A stretch of 64,000 nucleotides of DNA from an uncultured Vampirovibrio sp. (GTDB lineage: Bacteria > Cyanobacteriota > Vampirovibrionia > Gastranaerophilales > Gastranaerophilaceae), in contig CAJUAL010000006.1 in NCBI GenBank assembly GCA_910584405.1, forward strand, positions 62,001 through 126,000, in the 5' to 3' direction. Shown in pieces: positions 1 through 7,085 of the stretch. Each line of letters begins with the position of its first letter. Positions within the stretch are counted from its first letter, which is position 1. The position numbers and the translations under genes were made by a program. Under the pieces are notes generated by a model. It was given only the letters and a program-made list of their open reading frames with translations. It was not told where the DNA came from and made no database searches.

Positions 1-1
1 A

Positions 2-157
2 ATGAATATTCATGATCCGAAAGTCTTAAAATATATTGAAGGTATAAATATAATTCGTCCTGCTGTAATTTTTGCGGGAATTTATTACGGAATTTTACCG
101 ATATTTTCAACTTATATGGCAGAACGTATTGATAAGTATATTCAAAAACACAAATGA
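2..157 (+). CDS. C-terminal end of an unidentified membrane-associated protein (partial)
   Basis: An open frame runs from the window edge to a TGA at 155-157 and gives about 51 residues. It contains a hydrophobic stretch (PAVIFAGIYYGILPIF) followed by a charged tail ending in KYIQKHK, so the end of a membrane protein is plausible. The ATG at 2-4 is probably internal, because the frame may continue upstream of the window. Its last 16 bases overlap the convergent ogt gene. The family is not recognised and the fragment is too short for a functional call. Confidence 0.4.
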   Translation: MNIHDPKVLKYIEGINIIRPAVIFAGIYYGILPIFSTYMAERIDKYIQKHK

Positions 158-651
158 TTTTTTTCAAGTTCAAGTAATTTAATTTTCTTATCCAAACCTC
201 CCGCATAACCTGTGAGATTTCCGTTTGAACCTATTACTCTGTGACATGGAATTATTATTGATACGGGATTGTGACCGACAGCTCCACCGACAGCTTGTGC
301 TGACATTTTTTCTTTACCGAATTGTTTTGCTATTTGCTGTGCAATTTTTCCGTAGGTTGTAGTCTGTCCGTATGGAATTTTACAAAGAATTTCCCAAACT
401 GCTTTTTGAAACTCTGTTCCTCTTGGTGCCAGCGGAATTTCTGAGGTTTCAGGTTTTTTATTTTGGAAATATCTGTCTAACCAGTTTGTGGTTTTAATAA
501 AAATTTCAAGGTCAGGTTGTTCTTTTAATTCTGATTTTATGGAGCTTAAAAAATATTTTTGCCCTTCAATCCATAATCCTATTAAGTTTTCACTCTCACT
601 TGCCATTGTTATTTTGCCCACTGGCGAATTGTAAGTTGATTTGTACAGCAT
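142..651 (-). CDS. ogt: methylated-DNA--[protein]-cysteine S-methyltransferase
   Basis: Repairs O6-alkylguanine in DNA by irreversible transfer of the alkyl group to its own cysteine. The 169-residue product has the active-site motif PCHRV with the acceptor Cys near residue 136, the preceding GGAVGHNPVSIIIP segment, and the FQKAVWEILCKIPYGQTTTYG DNA-binding helix region. The frame is open farther upstream, but the start at 651 (MLYKSTYNSPVGKITM) matches the usual family N-terminus and avoids running into the prepilin gene that ends at 672. Size and motifs are normal. The symbol ogt is used because there is no Ada regulatory domain. Confidence 0.93.
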   Translation of the reverse strand: MLYKSTYNSPVGKITMASESENLIGLWIEGQKYFLSSIKSELKEQPDLEIFIKTTNWLDRYFQNKKPETSEIPLAPRGTEFQKAVWEILCKIPYGQTTTYGKIAQQIAKQFGKEKMSAQAVGGAVGHNPVSIIIPCHRVIGSNGNLTGYAGGLDKKIKLLELEKNHLCF

Positions 652-671
652 ATTTTTATTATACTGAAAAA

Positions 672-1406
672 TTATTTTATAGGATATCCTGATGGAATTT
701 GCCAGCCGTTTTGGTAAATCCAGGATGCGCAATACATTCCAGAACCTGTAGCTGAACAATCGTTTTTGATTACATTGTGTCCTTTATCTGCGCCATAAGG
801 TGTGATTGAGTCAGCTTGCTCATTTCTTACTAAGAAAAATACATCATGACCAAATCTGTTAGGCTTTTCTGAGCCGTTTATGTCAATAATAATAATTTTG
901 TCGTTATCGGCTGCGACTCCGTATGTTGGTGAAAATCCAAATACATATAAAATACCGTCCATTGAAATAAATGGTGTTCTATCATTGTTAAACGGAGAAT
1001 TGTAACTTCCGTTAGTAGTTCCGTTAAGATAAATCCATCCGCTGTTCTTTCCGGTATATCTGCAATCAGCCGGAGTTAAGCATATTTTCATAACTTTCAT
1101 ATAAGGGCTGAAATATTTTTTGACAAATTCTTCTTTAGGTAATGTTTTGTCCCAGGTTTCAAGTTCGCCATTCTCGCTTTCAGATAGTTTTATTGCCTGA
1201 TTTATTGTCGATACTGCCTTTTTTAACTTGCTTTCGATAACTCTTTTTTTATGTGCTGTCATTAAGTTCGGTATTGTCATTGCTGCAACCACCCCGATAA
1301 TACCGAGAGTTATTAAAACCTCAGCTAACGTAAAAGCAGGTTTAGTTACTGTTTGTAGCGAAGTTACGTGCGTAGCACCCTCAGCTAGCGTAAAACTTTT
1401 TTTCAT
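672..1406 (-). CDS. prepilin-like protein with duplicated N-terminal leader motif (pair 1)
   Basis: A type IV prepilin or pseudopilin of 244 residues. The hydrophobic N-terminal helix FTLAEVLITLGIIG has the Glu at +5 needed for prepilin peptidase processing and N-methylation. FTLAE occurs twice, at residues 5-9 and 25-29, separated by GATHVTSLQTVTKPA, so the leader seems to contain an in-frame 60-nt insertion or duplication. The residue before Phe is Ser or Ala rather than Gly. The C-terminal half has the DINGSEKPNRFGHD segment shared by the other prepilins in this window and several Cys, which suggests a disulphide-stabilised globular domain. A good Shine-Dalgarno (AGGAGA) precedes the start. 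It is divergent from the HTH gene at 1515, with a shared palindromic operator between them. Its role as a minor pilin versus a secretion pseudopilin cannot be decided. Confidence 0.85.
   Translation of the reverse strand: MKKSFTLAEGATHVTSLQTVTKPAFTLAEVLITLGIIGVVAAMTIPNLMTAHKKRVIESKLKKAVSTINQAIKLSESENGELETWDKTLPKEEFVKKYFSPYMKVMKICLTPADCRYTGKNSGWIYLNGTTNGSYNSPFNNDRTPFISMDGILYVFGFSPTYGVAADNDKIIIIDINGSEKPNRFGHDVFFLVRNEQADSITPYGADKGHNVIKNDCSATGSGMYCASWIYQNGWQIPSGYPIK
1319..1394 (-). repeat. 60-nt-spaced direct repeat in the prepilin leader
   Basis: The DNA encoding FTLAE at residues 5-9 (1394-1380) and at 25-29 (1334-1320) is nearly identical: TTTTACGCTAGCTGAGG against TTTTACGTTAGCTGAGG, in frame and exactly 60 nt apart. 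This is the signature of an in-frame duplication or of an insertion that copied its target. Confidence 0.75.
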
Positions 1407-1429
1407 ATATTCTCCTATTTTAATAATAA

Positions 1430-1496
1430 ATTGAATTATTCATTATTTTATTGAATTATTCAATAAAATAATACAAGTTATTTATTTCATTGTCAA
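1430..1496 (-). promoter_or_regulatory. prepilin promoter overlapped by a palindromic operator (pair 1)
   Basis: Read on the minus strand there is a near-consensus promoter, TTGACA (1496-1491), 17 nt, TATTAT (1473-1468), upstream of the prepilin. A perfect odd palindrome covers 1442-1472: arm ATTATTTTATTGAAT, one central T, then ATTCAATAAAATAAT. It covers most of the -10 box and the predicted transcription start. Its core TTGAATTATTCAA recurs with one mismatch at 1431-1443, exactly 20 bp away, as expected for two dimers bound on one DNA face. The arrangement predicts repression by the divergent HTH protein. Confidence 0.75.
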
Positions 1497-1514
1497 TAAT
1501 ATATACTTTAAATT

Positions 1515-1742
1515 ATGGATATAACTAATTGGAATAACGATGAAATAATGCGTCTTGTAATGGCAAAAGGACATGTTACGCAAAAGATGCTTTTAGAAAA
1601 CTTAAAGAAACCGGACGGAGAAGTAATTCCGCAGAGCACATTTTCGTGTAAAATCCGCAGAAATGCACTAAAACTTGAGGAGTTTCAGAAGATTTGCCAA
1701 ATTTTGGGTTATTCCATTAAACTTGAACGTCTTGAAAAGTAA
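1515..1742 (+). CDS. small HTH (Cro/C1-like) regulator divergent from a prepilin (pair 1)
   Basis: A 75-residue single-domain protein. The order of elements (ILM-like helix, AKGHVTQKMLLENL as helix 2, QSTFSCKIRRNALKLEEFQKICQILGY as recognition helix plus following helices) resembles phage-repressor or Cro-type DNA-binding domains, although it is divergent from the standard XRE pattern. There is no effector domain. No Shine-Dalgarno precedes the ATG, and a possible -10 (TATACT, 1502-1507) lies 7 nt upstream, so the mRNA may be leaderless. It shares a 108-bp divergent region containing two palindromes with the prepilin at 672-1406, which makes it the obvious candidate to bind them. Confidence 0.7.
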   Translation: MDITNWNNDEIMRLVMAKGHVTQKMLLENLKKPDGEVIPQSTFSCKIRRNALKLEEFQKICQILGYSIKLERLEK

Positions 1743-2267
1743 TTATTTGACTGCACCCCAAGCTTTAACATCTCCCCGCTCGTAACGAATAAGATAGTAT
1801 GAACCGCTTGGAATATATTCAATGGATGCTTCCTGATAAATATCTTGGTCTTCGTTAACAGGCGGTAAGCCTGTTTTTGCTCTTTTTTGATTAGTTTTTT
1901 CTATTTCACGTTTTTCTTTTTTCTCTTTTTTTAAAGATTTTTTATCACGAACAACTTCGTATTGTGACATGTCTATTTCAACTTTAAAAACGGGAATAAT
2001 AGCTATAGCTTTTTTTGATTGAATTAAAATTAAAAAATCCCGTTCATCAGACAGTGCTAATTCATAATGCCCAGGGGGAATTATAACCCCGTTTTTGTCA
2101 GCGATTTCGTCAACTAAAGTTAAGGTAGGGTAAGAAGATTCTCTTAGCGAGTATTTGTAAAACGATTGTGTTCCGTCAGTTAATCCTGCAGTATATTGCG
2201 GCTCGACAGGGTAAGCTCTGGTTTCAGAGTGCATCATTATGTTATCTACAAAAGTGCCTTCAAGCAT
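1743..2267 (-). CDS. hypothetical protein downstream of rnpA
   Basis: A 174-residue protein of unrecognised family. The frame is open to 2348, but the start at 2267 is chosen because it lies one base past the rnpA stop, has a GGAAG upstream, and avoids an 80-nt overlap. Residues near the centre are hydrophobic and beta-rich (ERDFLILIQSKKAIAIIPVFKVEI), followed by a very basic stretch (KKSLKKEKKEKREIEK) and a beta-rich tail ending in KAWGAVK. No signal peptide is seen. It is translationally coupled with rnpA. In many bacteria this place is held by yidD or yidC, which are absent here. Confidence 0.65.
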   Translation of the reverse strand: MLEGTFVDNIMMHSETRAYPVEPQYTAGLTDGTQSFYKYSLRESSYPTLTLVDEIADKNGVIIPPGHYELALSDERDFLILIQSKKAIAIIPVFKVEIDMSQYEVVRDKKSLKKEKKEKREIEKTNQKRAKTGLPPVNEDQDIYQEASIEYIPSGSYYLIRYERGDVKAWGAVK

Positions 2268-2268
2268 T

Positions 2269-2622
2269 TTAGATTCTTCCCAGTATTTTTTTGATACTAC
2301 ATTTGATTTCGGTAAAATCCTTGTCAAGTGCTCTATCTGAGCCGACAAAAACTAAAGACATATATTTTTGCGAATCTCCAAGATTTTCTTCTTTTAAAAG
2401 CAGTCTATAGCTTTCTCTCATAAGCCTTTTAAGACGGTTACGTTTTACCGCTCTTTTATGAACTTTTTTACTGACTACAAAACCGACTTTAGTAGGTGAA
2501 TCTTTTTCTTTTTTTAAAATCCCCGCAAACAAAGTTACTCCACCCGAATGGGAGGAGTTTTTAACTTTATATGTAGCTTTAAAAGCTGATTTCTTTTTTA
2601 AGCGATATTGCTTTGGAAGCAT
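2269..2622 (-). CDS. rnpA: ribonuclease P protein component
   Basis: The protein subunit of RNase P, which helps the RNA component cleave 5' leaders from tRNA precursors. The 117-residue product has the hallmark basic motif VHKRAVKRNRLKRLMRES and the N-terminal LPKQYRLKKKSAF. Length is typical. It lies downstream of rpmH in the conserved rpmH-rnpA order, separated by a 34-bp palindrome and about 100 bp of spacer. Confidence 0.95.
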   Translation of the reverse strand: MLPKQYRLKKKSAFKATYKVKNSSHSGGVTLFAGILKKEKDSPTKVGFVVSKKVHKRAVKRNRLKRLMRESYRLLLKEENLGDSQKYMSLVFVGSDRALDKDFTEIKCSIKKILGRI

Positions 2623-2720
2623 TCTATCTCCTGCTTATTGCGTCATTCTGAATTTTACAAAGCGAAGTGACAAGGTACGAGTCAACTGAGCCTGTATGCA
2701 GAGCTGATTCAGAATCTGTT

Positions 2721-2754
2721 TAAATTTATTTCGGATATATCCGAAATAAATTTA
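2721..2754. repeat. perfect 34-bp palindrome at the end of rpmH
   Basis: Arm TAAATTTATTTCGGATA (2721-2737) is followed directly by its exact complement TATCCGAAATAAATTTA (2738-2754), and the right end contains the rpmH stop codon. As RNA it can form a long hairpin with a tiny loop between rpmH and rnpA. It could attenuate transcription into rnpA or be a processing or stability element. There is no clear U-tract, so a classic terminator is not certain. Confidence 0.7.
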
Positions 2755-2904
2755 TGCTCTGTTTTTAGCAGTGATAGCAACTTTATGACGACCACGAGCT
2801 CTGCGTCTGTTGATAACTTCACGTCCGCCCGGTGTAGCCATTCTTGCTCTGAAACCGCTTACATTTTGTCTTTTTCTTTTTGTTCCTTCTAGTGTACGTC
2901 TCAT
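2752..2904 (-). CDS. rpmH: 50S ribosomal protein L34
   Basis: A 50-residue, very basic protein that starts [18 protein letters not shown] and contains [21 protein letters not shown], the diagnostic L34 core. It is the first gene of the rpmH-rnpA pair. The stop codon (2754-2752) lies inside a perfect palindrome. Confidence 0.96.
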   Translation of the reverse strand: MRRTLEGTKRKRQNVSGFRARMATPGGREVINRRRARGRHKVAITAKNRA

Positions 2905-3001
2905 TTTTTATTTCCTTTTACTATTTATTTGTCGTATAATTCAAATGTTATAGTAAACAAATTAATTAGTCAACAAATAAGAAGGGAATTGGTTAAATAT
3001 T

Positions 3002-3808
3002 ATGAAGAAAAATATAGGTTTTATAGGATGTGGAAAAATGGCAAGTGCTATTATCAGCGGTGTAAAAAACTCTTCTATCGGAGAAAATTTTGATATTATC
3101 GGGTCTGAAATCAGTGAAGAGGTTGCAAATAACGCTTCTCAAAGGCTTGGAATAAATGTTTTGGCTGATAATAAAGAACTTGTAAAAGGAAAAGGCATTG
3201 TATTTATTGCGACTAAACCTAATAGCGTAGTTGAAGTTTTAGAAGGTATAAAATCCGTTTTATCTCCGGAAACTTTAGTTGTATCAATTGCTGCGGGTGT
3301 TTCTACCGAAAAAATCTCAAAAATTATTCCAAATAACAGAGTAATAAGGATTATGCCAAATACTCCTGCACTTGTAAAACTCGGGATGTTTGGAGTTTGT
3401 AAAGGTGCAAATGCTACAGATGAAGATTTAGAGCTGATTGAAGGTATGCTCTCTTCTATTGGTAAATGTATAACCGTTGAAGAATCTCAAATTGATATAG
3501 TTACTGCAATTTCAGGTTCAGGGCCTGCATTTTTCTATCAGGTAATAGAAGATATAGCTCGTGCAGGTGAAAAATTAGGTTTGGATTACGAAAAATCATT
3601 AACTCTTGCCGCTCAAACTGCATTAGGTTCAGCTCAAATGGTGTTTAACAGAGGGGAAACAACTGTTCAAACTCTTATTGATAATGTAGCAACCAAAGGC
3701 GGTTGTACTTTTGTCGGAATTTGTGAGATGAAGGACGGTCATTCTGATGAATTATTTTTTAATGTAATAGATAAAACAACACAAAAGGCTCATGCATTAG
3801 GAAAATAA
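3002..3808 (+). CDS. proC: pyrroline-5-carboxylate reductase
   Basis: Catalyses the last step of proline synthesis, the NAD(P)H-dependent reduction of pyrroline-5-carboxylate. The 268-residue product has the N-terminal Rossmann signature IGFIGCGKMASAIISG, then IRIMPNTPALV, and the conserved C-terminal segment ISGSGPAFFYQ...AQTALGSAQMV...LIDNVATKGGCT. Size is normal. It is monocistronic or leads into the atypical intergenic region before the dxs-like gene. Confidence 0.95.
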   Translation: MKKNIGFIGCGKMASAIISGVKNSSIGENFDIIGSEISEEVANNASQRLGINVLADNKELVKGKGIVFIATKPNSVVEVLEGIKSVLSPETLVVSIAAGVSTEKISKIIPNNRVIRIMPNTPALVKLGMFGVCKGANATDEDLELIEGMLSSIGKCITVEESQIDIVTAISGSGPAFFYQVIEDIARAGEKLGLDYEKSLTLAAQTALGSAQMVFNRGETTVQTLIDNVATKGGCTFVGICEMKDGHSDELFFNVIDKTTQKAHALGK

Positions 3809-4072
3809 GGTAGTCGTTGCCCGCTCACTCTTTAATGATTGGAAACCTCACAGCGGAGCACGATTGCATTACAAATTGGAGGACAGTTGGTAGCAGTATA
3901 CCCCGTTCGCTGAGTTTCGAATTATTCGGGGTGGCGGAAAGTTCTCAGCTTTCCGCCACCTTACGGGTTCGCTCGCTGACGCTCGACTCCACCCTACCGA
4001 AAATTCGACTTGACTGAGAGTTGCTATCAAGTTGTAAAATGTTCATGTATTTGTATTTGAAAGGAGATAAAC
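3809..4072. other. GC-richer, hairpin-bearing intergenic segment
   Basis: These 264 bases between proC and the dxs-like gene have clearly higher GC than their surroundings and no convincing gene. A perfect 12-bp stem lies at 3930-3960: GGTGGCGGAAAG, loop of 7, CTTTCCGCCACC. It is followed by GGTTCGCTCGCTGACGCTCG-type sequence. This looks like a mobile or amplified intergenic repeat, or the leftover of one. No second copy was found in this window. Confidence 0.5.
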
Positions 4073-5845
4073 ATGAGCAATACTACGTTAGAATCGGTAT
4101 TAGACAAGGTTAATTCACCTGATGATGTGAAAAATTTATCTATAAACGAGTTAAATCGTTTAGCTGATGAAATGCGTGAACATATTATGACAAAAGTTAA
4201 TACAACAGGCGGTCACTTTGGTCCGAATTTGGGTATAATTGAAGCTACAATTGCACTTCATTATGTTTTCAATTCGCCGAAGGATAAATTTGTTTTTGAT
4301 GTTTCACACCAATGTTATCCGCATAAAATGTTAACAGGCAGAAAAGAAGGGTTCACTAATCCTGAAAAATACCATACTTTTACAGGTTACACTGCTCCTG
4401 AAGAAAGTGAACATGATTTATTCAAAGTCGGTCACACTTCAACTTCTGTAAGTTTAGCTGTCGGGGTTGCAAAAGCAAGAGATTTGAAAGGCGAAAGCGG
4501 AAATGTTATTGCATTAATCGGTGACGGCTCTTTGAGCGGCGGAGAAGCTTATGAAGGCTTAAATAACGCGGCTGTTTTAGGCAGTAATATGATTGTGGTT
4601 GTTAATGATAACGAAATGTCTATTGCGCCAAATCAAGGCGGTTATTATAAAAATCTTGAGGAATTACGTAAAACTAACGGCAAAGCTGAATGTAATTTGT
4701 TTAAGGCTATGGGCTTTGATTACTTATACGTTGAAGAAGGAAATAATGTTGAGGCTTTAATTTCAGCATTTTCAAAGGTTAAAGATTCAACTCATCCAGT
4801 TGTTGTTCATATTCATACCGAAAAAGGTCACGGATGCGATACAGCGCTTGCAAATAAAGAAGGTTTTCACTGGATTTTACCGGGAACCCTTGATGAAAAA
4901 GCTGAAACTCCTTCTGAGCAATGTGAGTCTTACACTTCTATAACCACTGATTATATTCTGGGAAAAGCTAAAAAAGACCCGAAAGTGTTTACAATAAGTC
5001 CTGCAACTCCGGGGGCATACGGTTATACGGAAGATTTTCGTAATAAATTGGGAAAACAGTATGTTGATGTCGGTATTGCGGAAGAACATGCGGTGGCTTT
5101 TGCTTCTGCAGCCGCTTCTTGTGGAGCTAAGCCGATTTTGCATGTGTTAAGTTCGTTTATTCAAAGAACTTACGACCAATTATCACAGGATTTGTGTTTG
5201 AATAACTCTCCTGCAACGATTTTGATTTCATGGGGTGCAATTTCGGGGGCTGATGCGACACATTTACAGGTGTTTGATATTCCGATGATGAGTAATATTC
5301 CGAACCTTGTTTATTTAGCTCCGACAAATAAAGAAGAATATTTGGCAATGCTTGACTGGTCAGTTGAACAAAACTCTTATCCTGTTGCAATAAGGGTTCC
5401 GTTTGGAGATGTTGTTTCAACAGGAGTTGAAGATAAAACTGATTATTCGGTTCTAAATAAATTCAAAATGATTGAAAAAGGTTCTGATGTTGCAATTGTA
5501 GCGCTTGGAAACTTCTTTAGCCTGGGGCAAAAAGTTAAGCAGGCTTTGGAATCTGTTACAGGAATCAAGGCAACATTGATTAATCCTTGCTATATTACTG
5601 GGATTGATGAAAAGATGCTTGAAGATTTAAAATCAAATCATAAGGTTGTGATAACACTTGAAGACGGTGTTATAGACGGCGGTTTCGGAGAAAAGATTAC
5701 AAGATTTTACGGTAATTCCGATATGAAAGTCCTTAATTTCGGGGCAAGAAAAGAATTTACGGACAGAGTTCCACTTGAAGAATTATATGAACGTTATCAC
5801 TTAAGAGAAGATTTGATTGTTCAGGATATTAAAGCTTGTTTGTAA
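4073..5845 (+). CDS. 1-deoxy-D-xylulose-5-phosphate synthase-like enzyme, short divergent form
   Basis: A thiamine-diphosphate enzyme of the DXS/transketolase family that would condense pyruvate with glyceraldehyde 3-phosphate at the entry to the methylerythritol phosphate pathway. At 590 residues it is shorter than the usual 620-640. Visible motifs are GGHFGPNLGIIEATIALHYV, DVSHQCYPHKMLTGR, KVGHTSTS, the ThDP motif GDGSLSGGEAYEGLNNA...NDNEMS, and VDVGIAEEHAVAFA. The DXS signature normally read as DRAGLVGADGPTHHG is altered to SWGAISGADATHLQVFD. It resembles, from memory, a Clostridium-type subgroup annotated as DXS. A strong RBS (AAGGAGAT) precedes it. It could have a different substrate. 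Confidence 0.8.
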   Translation: MSNTTLESVLDKVNSPDDVKNLSINELNRLADEMREHIMTKVNTTGGHFGPNLGIIEATIALHYVFNSPKDKFVFDVSHQCYPHKMLTGRKEGFTNPEKYHTFTGYTAPEESEHDLFKVGHTSTSVSLAVGVAKARDLKGESGNVIALIGDGSLSGGEAYEGLNNAAVLGSNMIVVVNDNEMSIAPNQGGYYKNLEELRKTNGKAECNLFKAMGFDYLYVEEGNNVEALISAFSKVKDSTHPVVVHIHTEKGHGCDTALANKEGFHWILPGTLDEKAETPSEQCESYTSITTDYILGKAKKDPKVFTISPATPGAYGYTEDFRNKLGKQYVDVGIAEEHAVAFASAAASCGAKPILHVLSSFIQRTYDQLSQDLCLNNSPATILISWGAISGADATHLQVFDIPMMSNIPNLVYLAPTNKEEYLAMLDWSVEQNSYPVAIRVPFGDVVSTGVEDKTDYSVLNKFKMIEKGSDVAIVALGNFFSLGQKVKQALESVTGIKATLINPCYITGIDEKMLEDLKSNHKVVITLEDGVIDGGFGEKITRFYGNSDMKVLNFGARKEFTDRVPLEELYERYHLREDLIVQDIKACL

Positions 5846-5859
5846 GTTAAAGAAAGGTC

Positions 5860-5887
5860 GGCGGGATTTTCAATCCCGCCGCCCTCT
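5860..5887 (+). terminator. rho-independent terminator of the dxs-like gene
   Basis: Stem GGCGGGATT (5860-5868) pairs with AATCCCGCC (5872-5880) over a 3-nt loop, followed by GCCCTCTTTTTT. It lies 15 nt after the stop. Confidence 0.85.
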
Positions 5888-5890
5888 TTT

Positions 5891-6631
5891 TTATTGTTGT
5901 TGTTTATATTGCTTTTTACCTATATAATCCTTCCAATAAGTTCCGACACCGGTCGGGCTTTTATCATTTATTGCGTAATAGGCACAAGTTAAAGTTGACT
6001 CGGCTGTTGTTCCGGGTTTACAATAATCAATCGAAGCTTGTTGTGTTCCTCCTGTACTCCACCAGACTGAAATTGAGTTATCCGCATGATTTTGACCTTC
6101 AGGAATCACAGCTCCGTCTGTTGTAAATATAAAGCTAAAGATATCAATTCCTAAAGTGTTAGGTTTTTTGTCAGGTCCGTTCAAGTCTATACATAACCTT
6201 GGACCGTTTCTGGGAACTGAAAATAATCCGTCAATTTGGTAAAAATAACCGCTCATATTATAATTACGTCGAGTCCAAGTATCATCACAAGGTTGATTTG
6301 TGTCAGCAAGTTTAATTCCGCCCAAGCTGAATTTTTGTGTATATGGTTTAGCGGATGTGCGCTTTACACCTGTACCTGTAGAATACTTGTTTAATTCATC
6401 TAATAATATCTGAGGATCTTTATTTTCCGCAGCAAATCCCGGTATAGATTGTTCATGCTCATCCATAAAGCGTCTTGAGATTTGGTTCCATTCCGAATAA
6501 GCTTTTTTTAGACGAACCTGAAATTCTTTATTTCTGGTGTTTTCTATAAGGGTTGGAACCGTCATTGCCGCAATAACTCCTATTATGCCTAATGTGATTA
6601 AGACCTCGGCAAGTGTAAAACCATTCTTCAT
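5891..6631 (-). CDS. prepilin-like protein (pair 2)
   Basis: About 246 residues starting MKNGFTLAEVLITLGIIG, a short class III prepilin leader with Gly before the processed Phe and Glu at +5. The start at 6631 has GAAAGG seven bases upstream; an in-frame start at 6646 (MKGQVMKNG) is also possible. The C-terminal domain includes LCIDLNGPDKKPNTLGIDIFSFIFTTDGAVIP and a Cys pair, then ends with INDKSPTGVGTYWKDY. That ending is very close to the ending of the prepilin at 20470-21213, so these two form a subfamily. It is divergent from the XRE regulator at 6758. Minor pilin or pseudopilin function is inferred. Confidence 0.85.
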   Translation of the reverse strand: MKNGFTLAEVLITLGIIGVIAAMTVPTLIENTRNKEFQVRLKKAYSEWNQISRRFMDEHEQSIPGFAAENKDPQILLDELNKYSTGTGVKRTSAKPYTQKFSLGGIKLADTNQPCDDTWTRRNYNMSGYFYQIDGLFSVPRNGPRLCIDLNGPDKKPNTLGIDIFSFIFTTDGAVIPEGQNHADNSISVWWSTGGTQQASIDYCKPGTTAESTLTCAYYAINDKSPTGVGTYWKDYIGKKQYKQQQ

Positions 6632-6669
6632 TACTTGACCTTTCATATTAATAATCCTGATGTTTGATA

Positions 6670-6716
6670 TTGTAATACATTAAGTTAGATAATACAATAC
6701 ATCAATAAATTGATGT
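6670..6716. promoter_or_regulatory. divergent promoter/operator region (pair 2)
   Basis: A plus-strand promoter, TTGTAA (6670-6675), 17 nt, TACAAT (6693-6698), faces the XRE gene. Directly after the -10 lies the inverted repeat ACATCAA (6699-6705), TAAA, TTGATGT (6710-6716), over the predicted start of transcription. The half-site TGATGT recurs at 6658-6663. The sequence differs from the operators of pairs 1 and 3, consistent with a dedicated regulator per pair. Confidence 0.6.
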
Positions 6717-6757
6717 GATGCATACTTAATATCTTTTGCAAATAAAGGTTAAATTGA

Positions 6758-7075
6758 GTGATGATAAAAAAACAATTTGGAAAAAGATTAAGAGATTTGC
6801 GTATAAATAAAGAATTAACGCAAGAAAAAATGGCAGAATCTATAGGGATTCAGCCTGAAAACTATTCAAGGATAGAAAACGGGTTTTCGTTCCCAAGACC
6901 TGAGAATATTGAAAAAATAAGTAAAGTTTTAGATGTCGAAGTTGCAGAATTGTTTCAGTTTACGAATTTGGATAATTACGAGAAAATTCTTAATGCGCTT
7001 ATAAATAAGTTAAAGTCTGACGAAACCGCGACTGTTATGACTTATAAATTTTTGAAAAGTATCGGTAAAATTTAA
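6758..7075 (+). CDS. XRE-family HTH regulator divergent from a prepilin (pair 2)
   Basis: A 105-residue regulator. Residues about 5-62 form a canonical HTH_3 domain: FGKRLRDLRINKELTQEKMAESIGIQPENYSRIENGFSFPRPENIEKISKVLDV. The C-terminal 40 residues may be a dimerisation helix pair and contain no sensor domain. The start is GTG at 6758 or ATG at 6761; AAAGG lies at 6744-6748. The most economical reading is that it binds the palindrome at 6699-6716 to control itself and the prepilin. Confidence 0.85.
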   Translation: MMIKKQFGKRLRDLRINKELTQEKMAESIGIQPENYSRIENGFSFPRPENIEKISKVLDVEVAELFQFTNLDNYEKILNALINKLKSDETATVMTYKFLKSIGKI

Positions 7076-7085
7076 GTATTTACCC

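Noticed and set aside
1228-1434. Plus-strand frame opposite the prepilin N-terminus
   Set aside because: It is the antisense of the conserved pilin helix and of the operator region; the prepilin frame is clearly the real one.
3817-4017. 66-residue frame in the GC-rich region after proC
   Set aside because: It runs through a perfect hairpin and low-complexity repeat words, has no convincing RBS or protein-like composition, and is better explained as repeat DNA.
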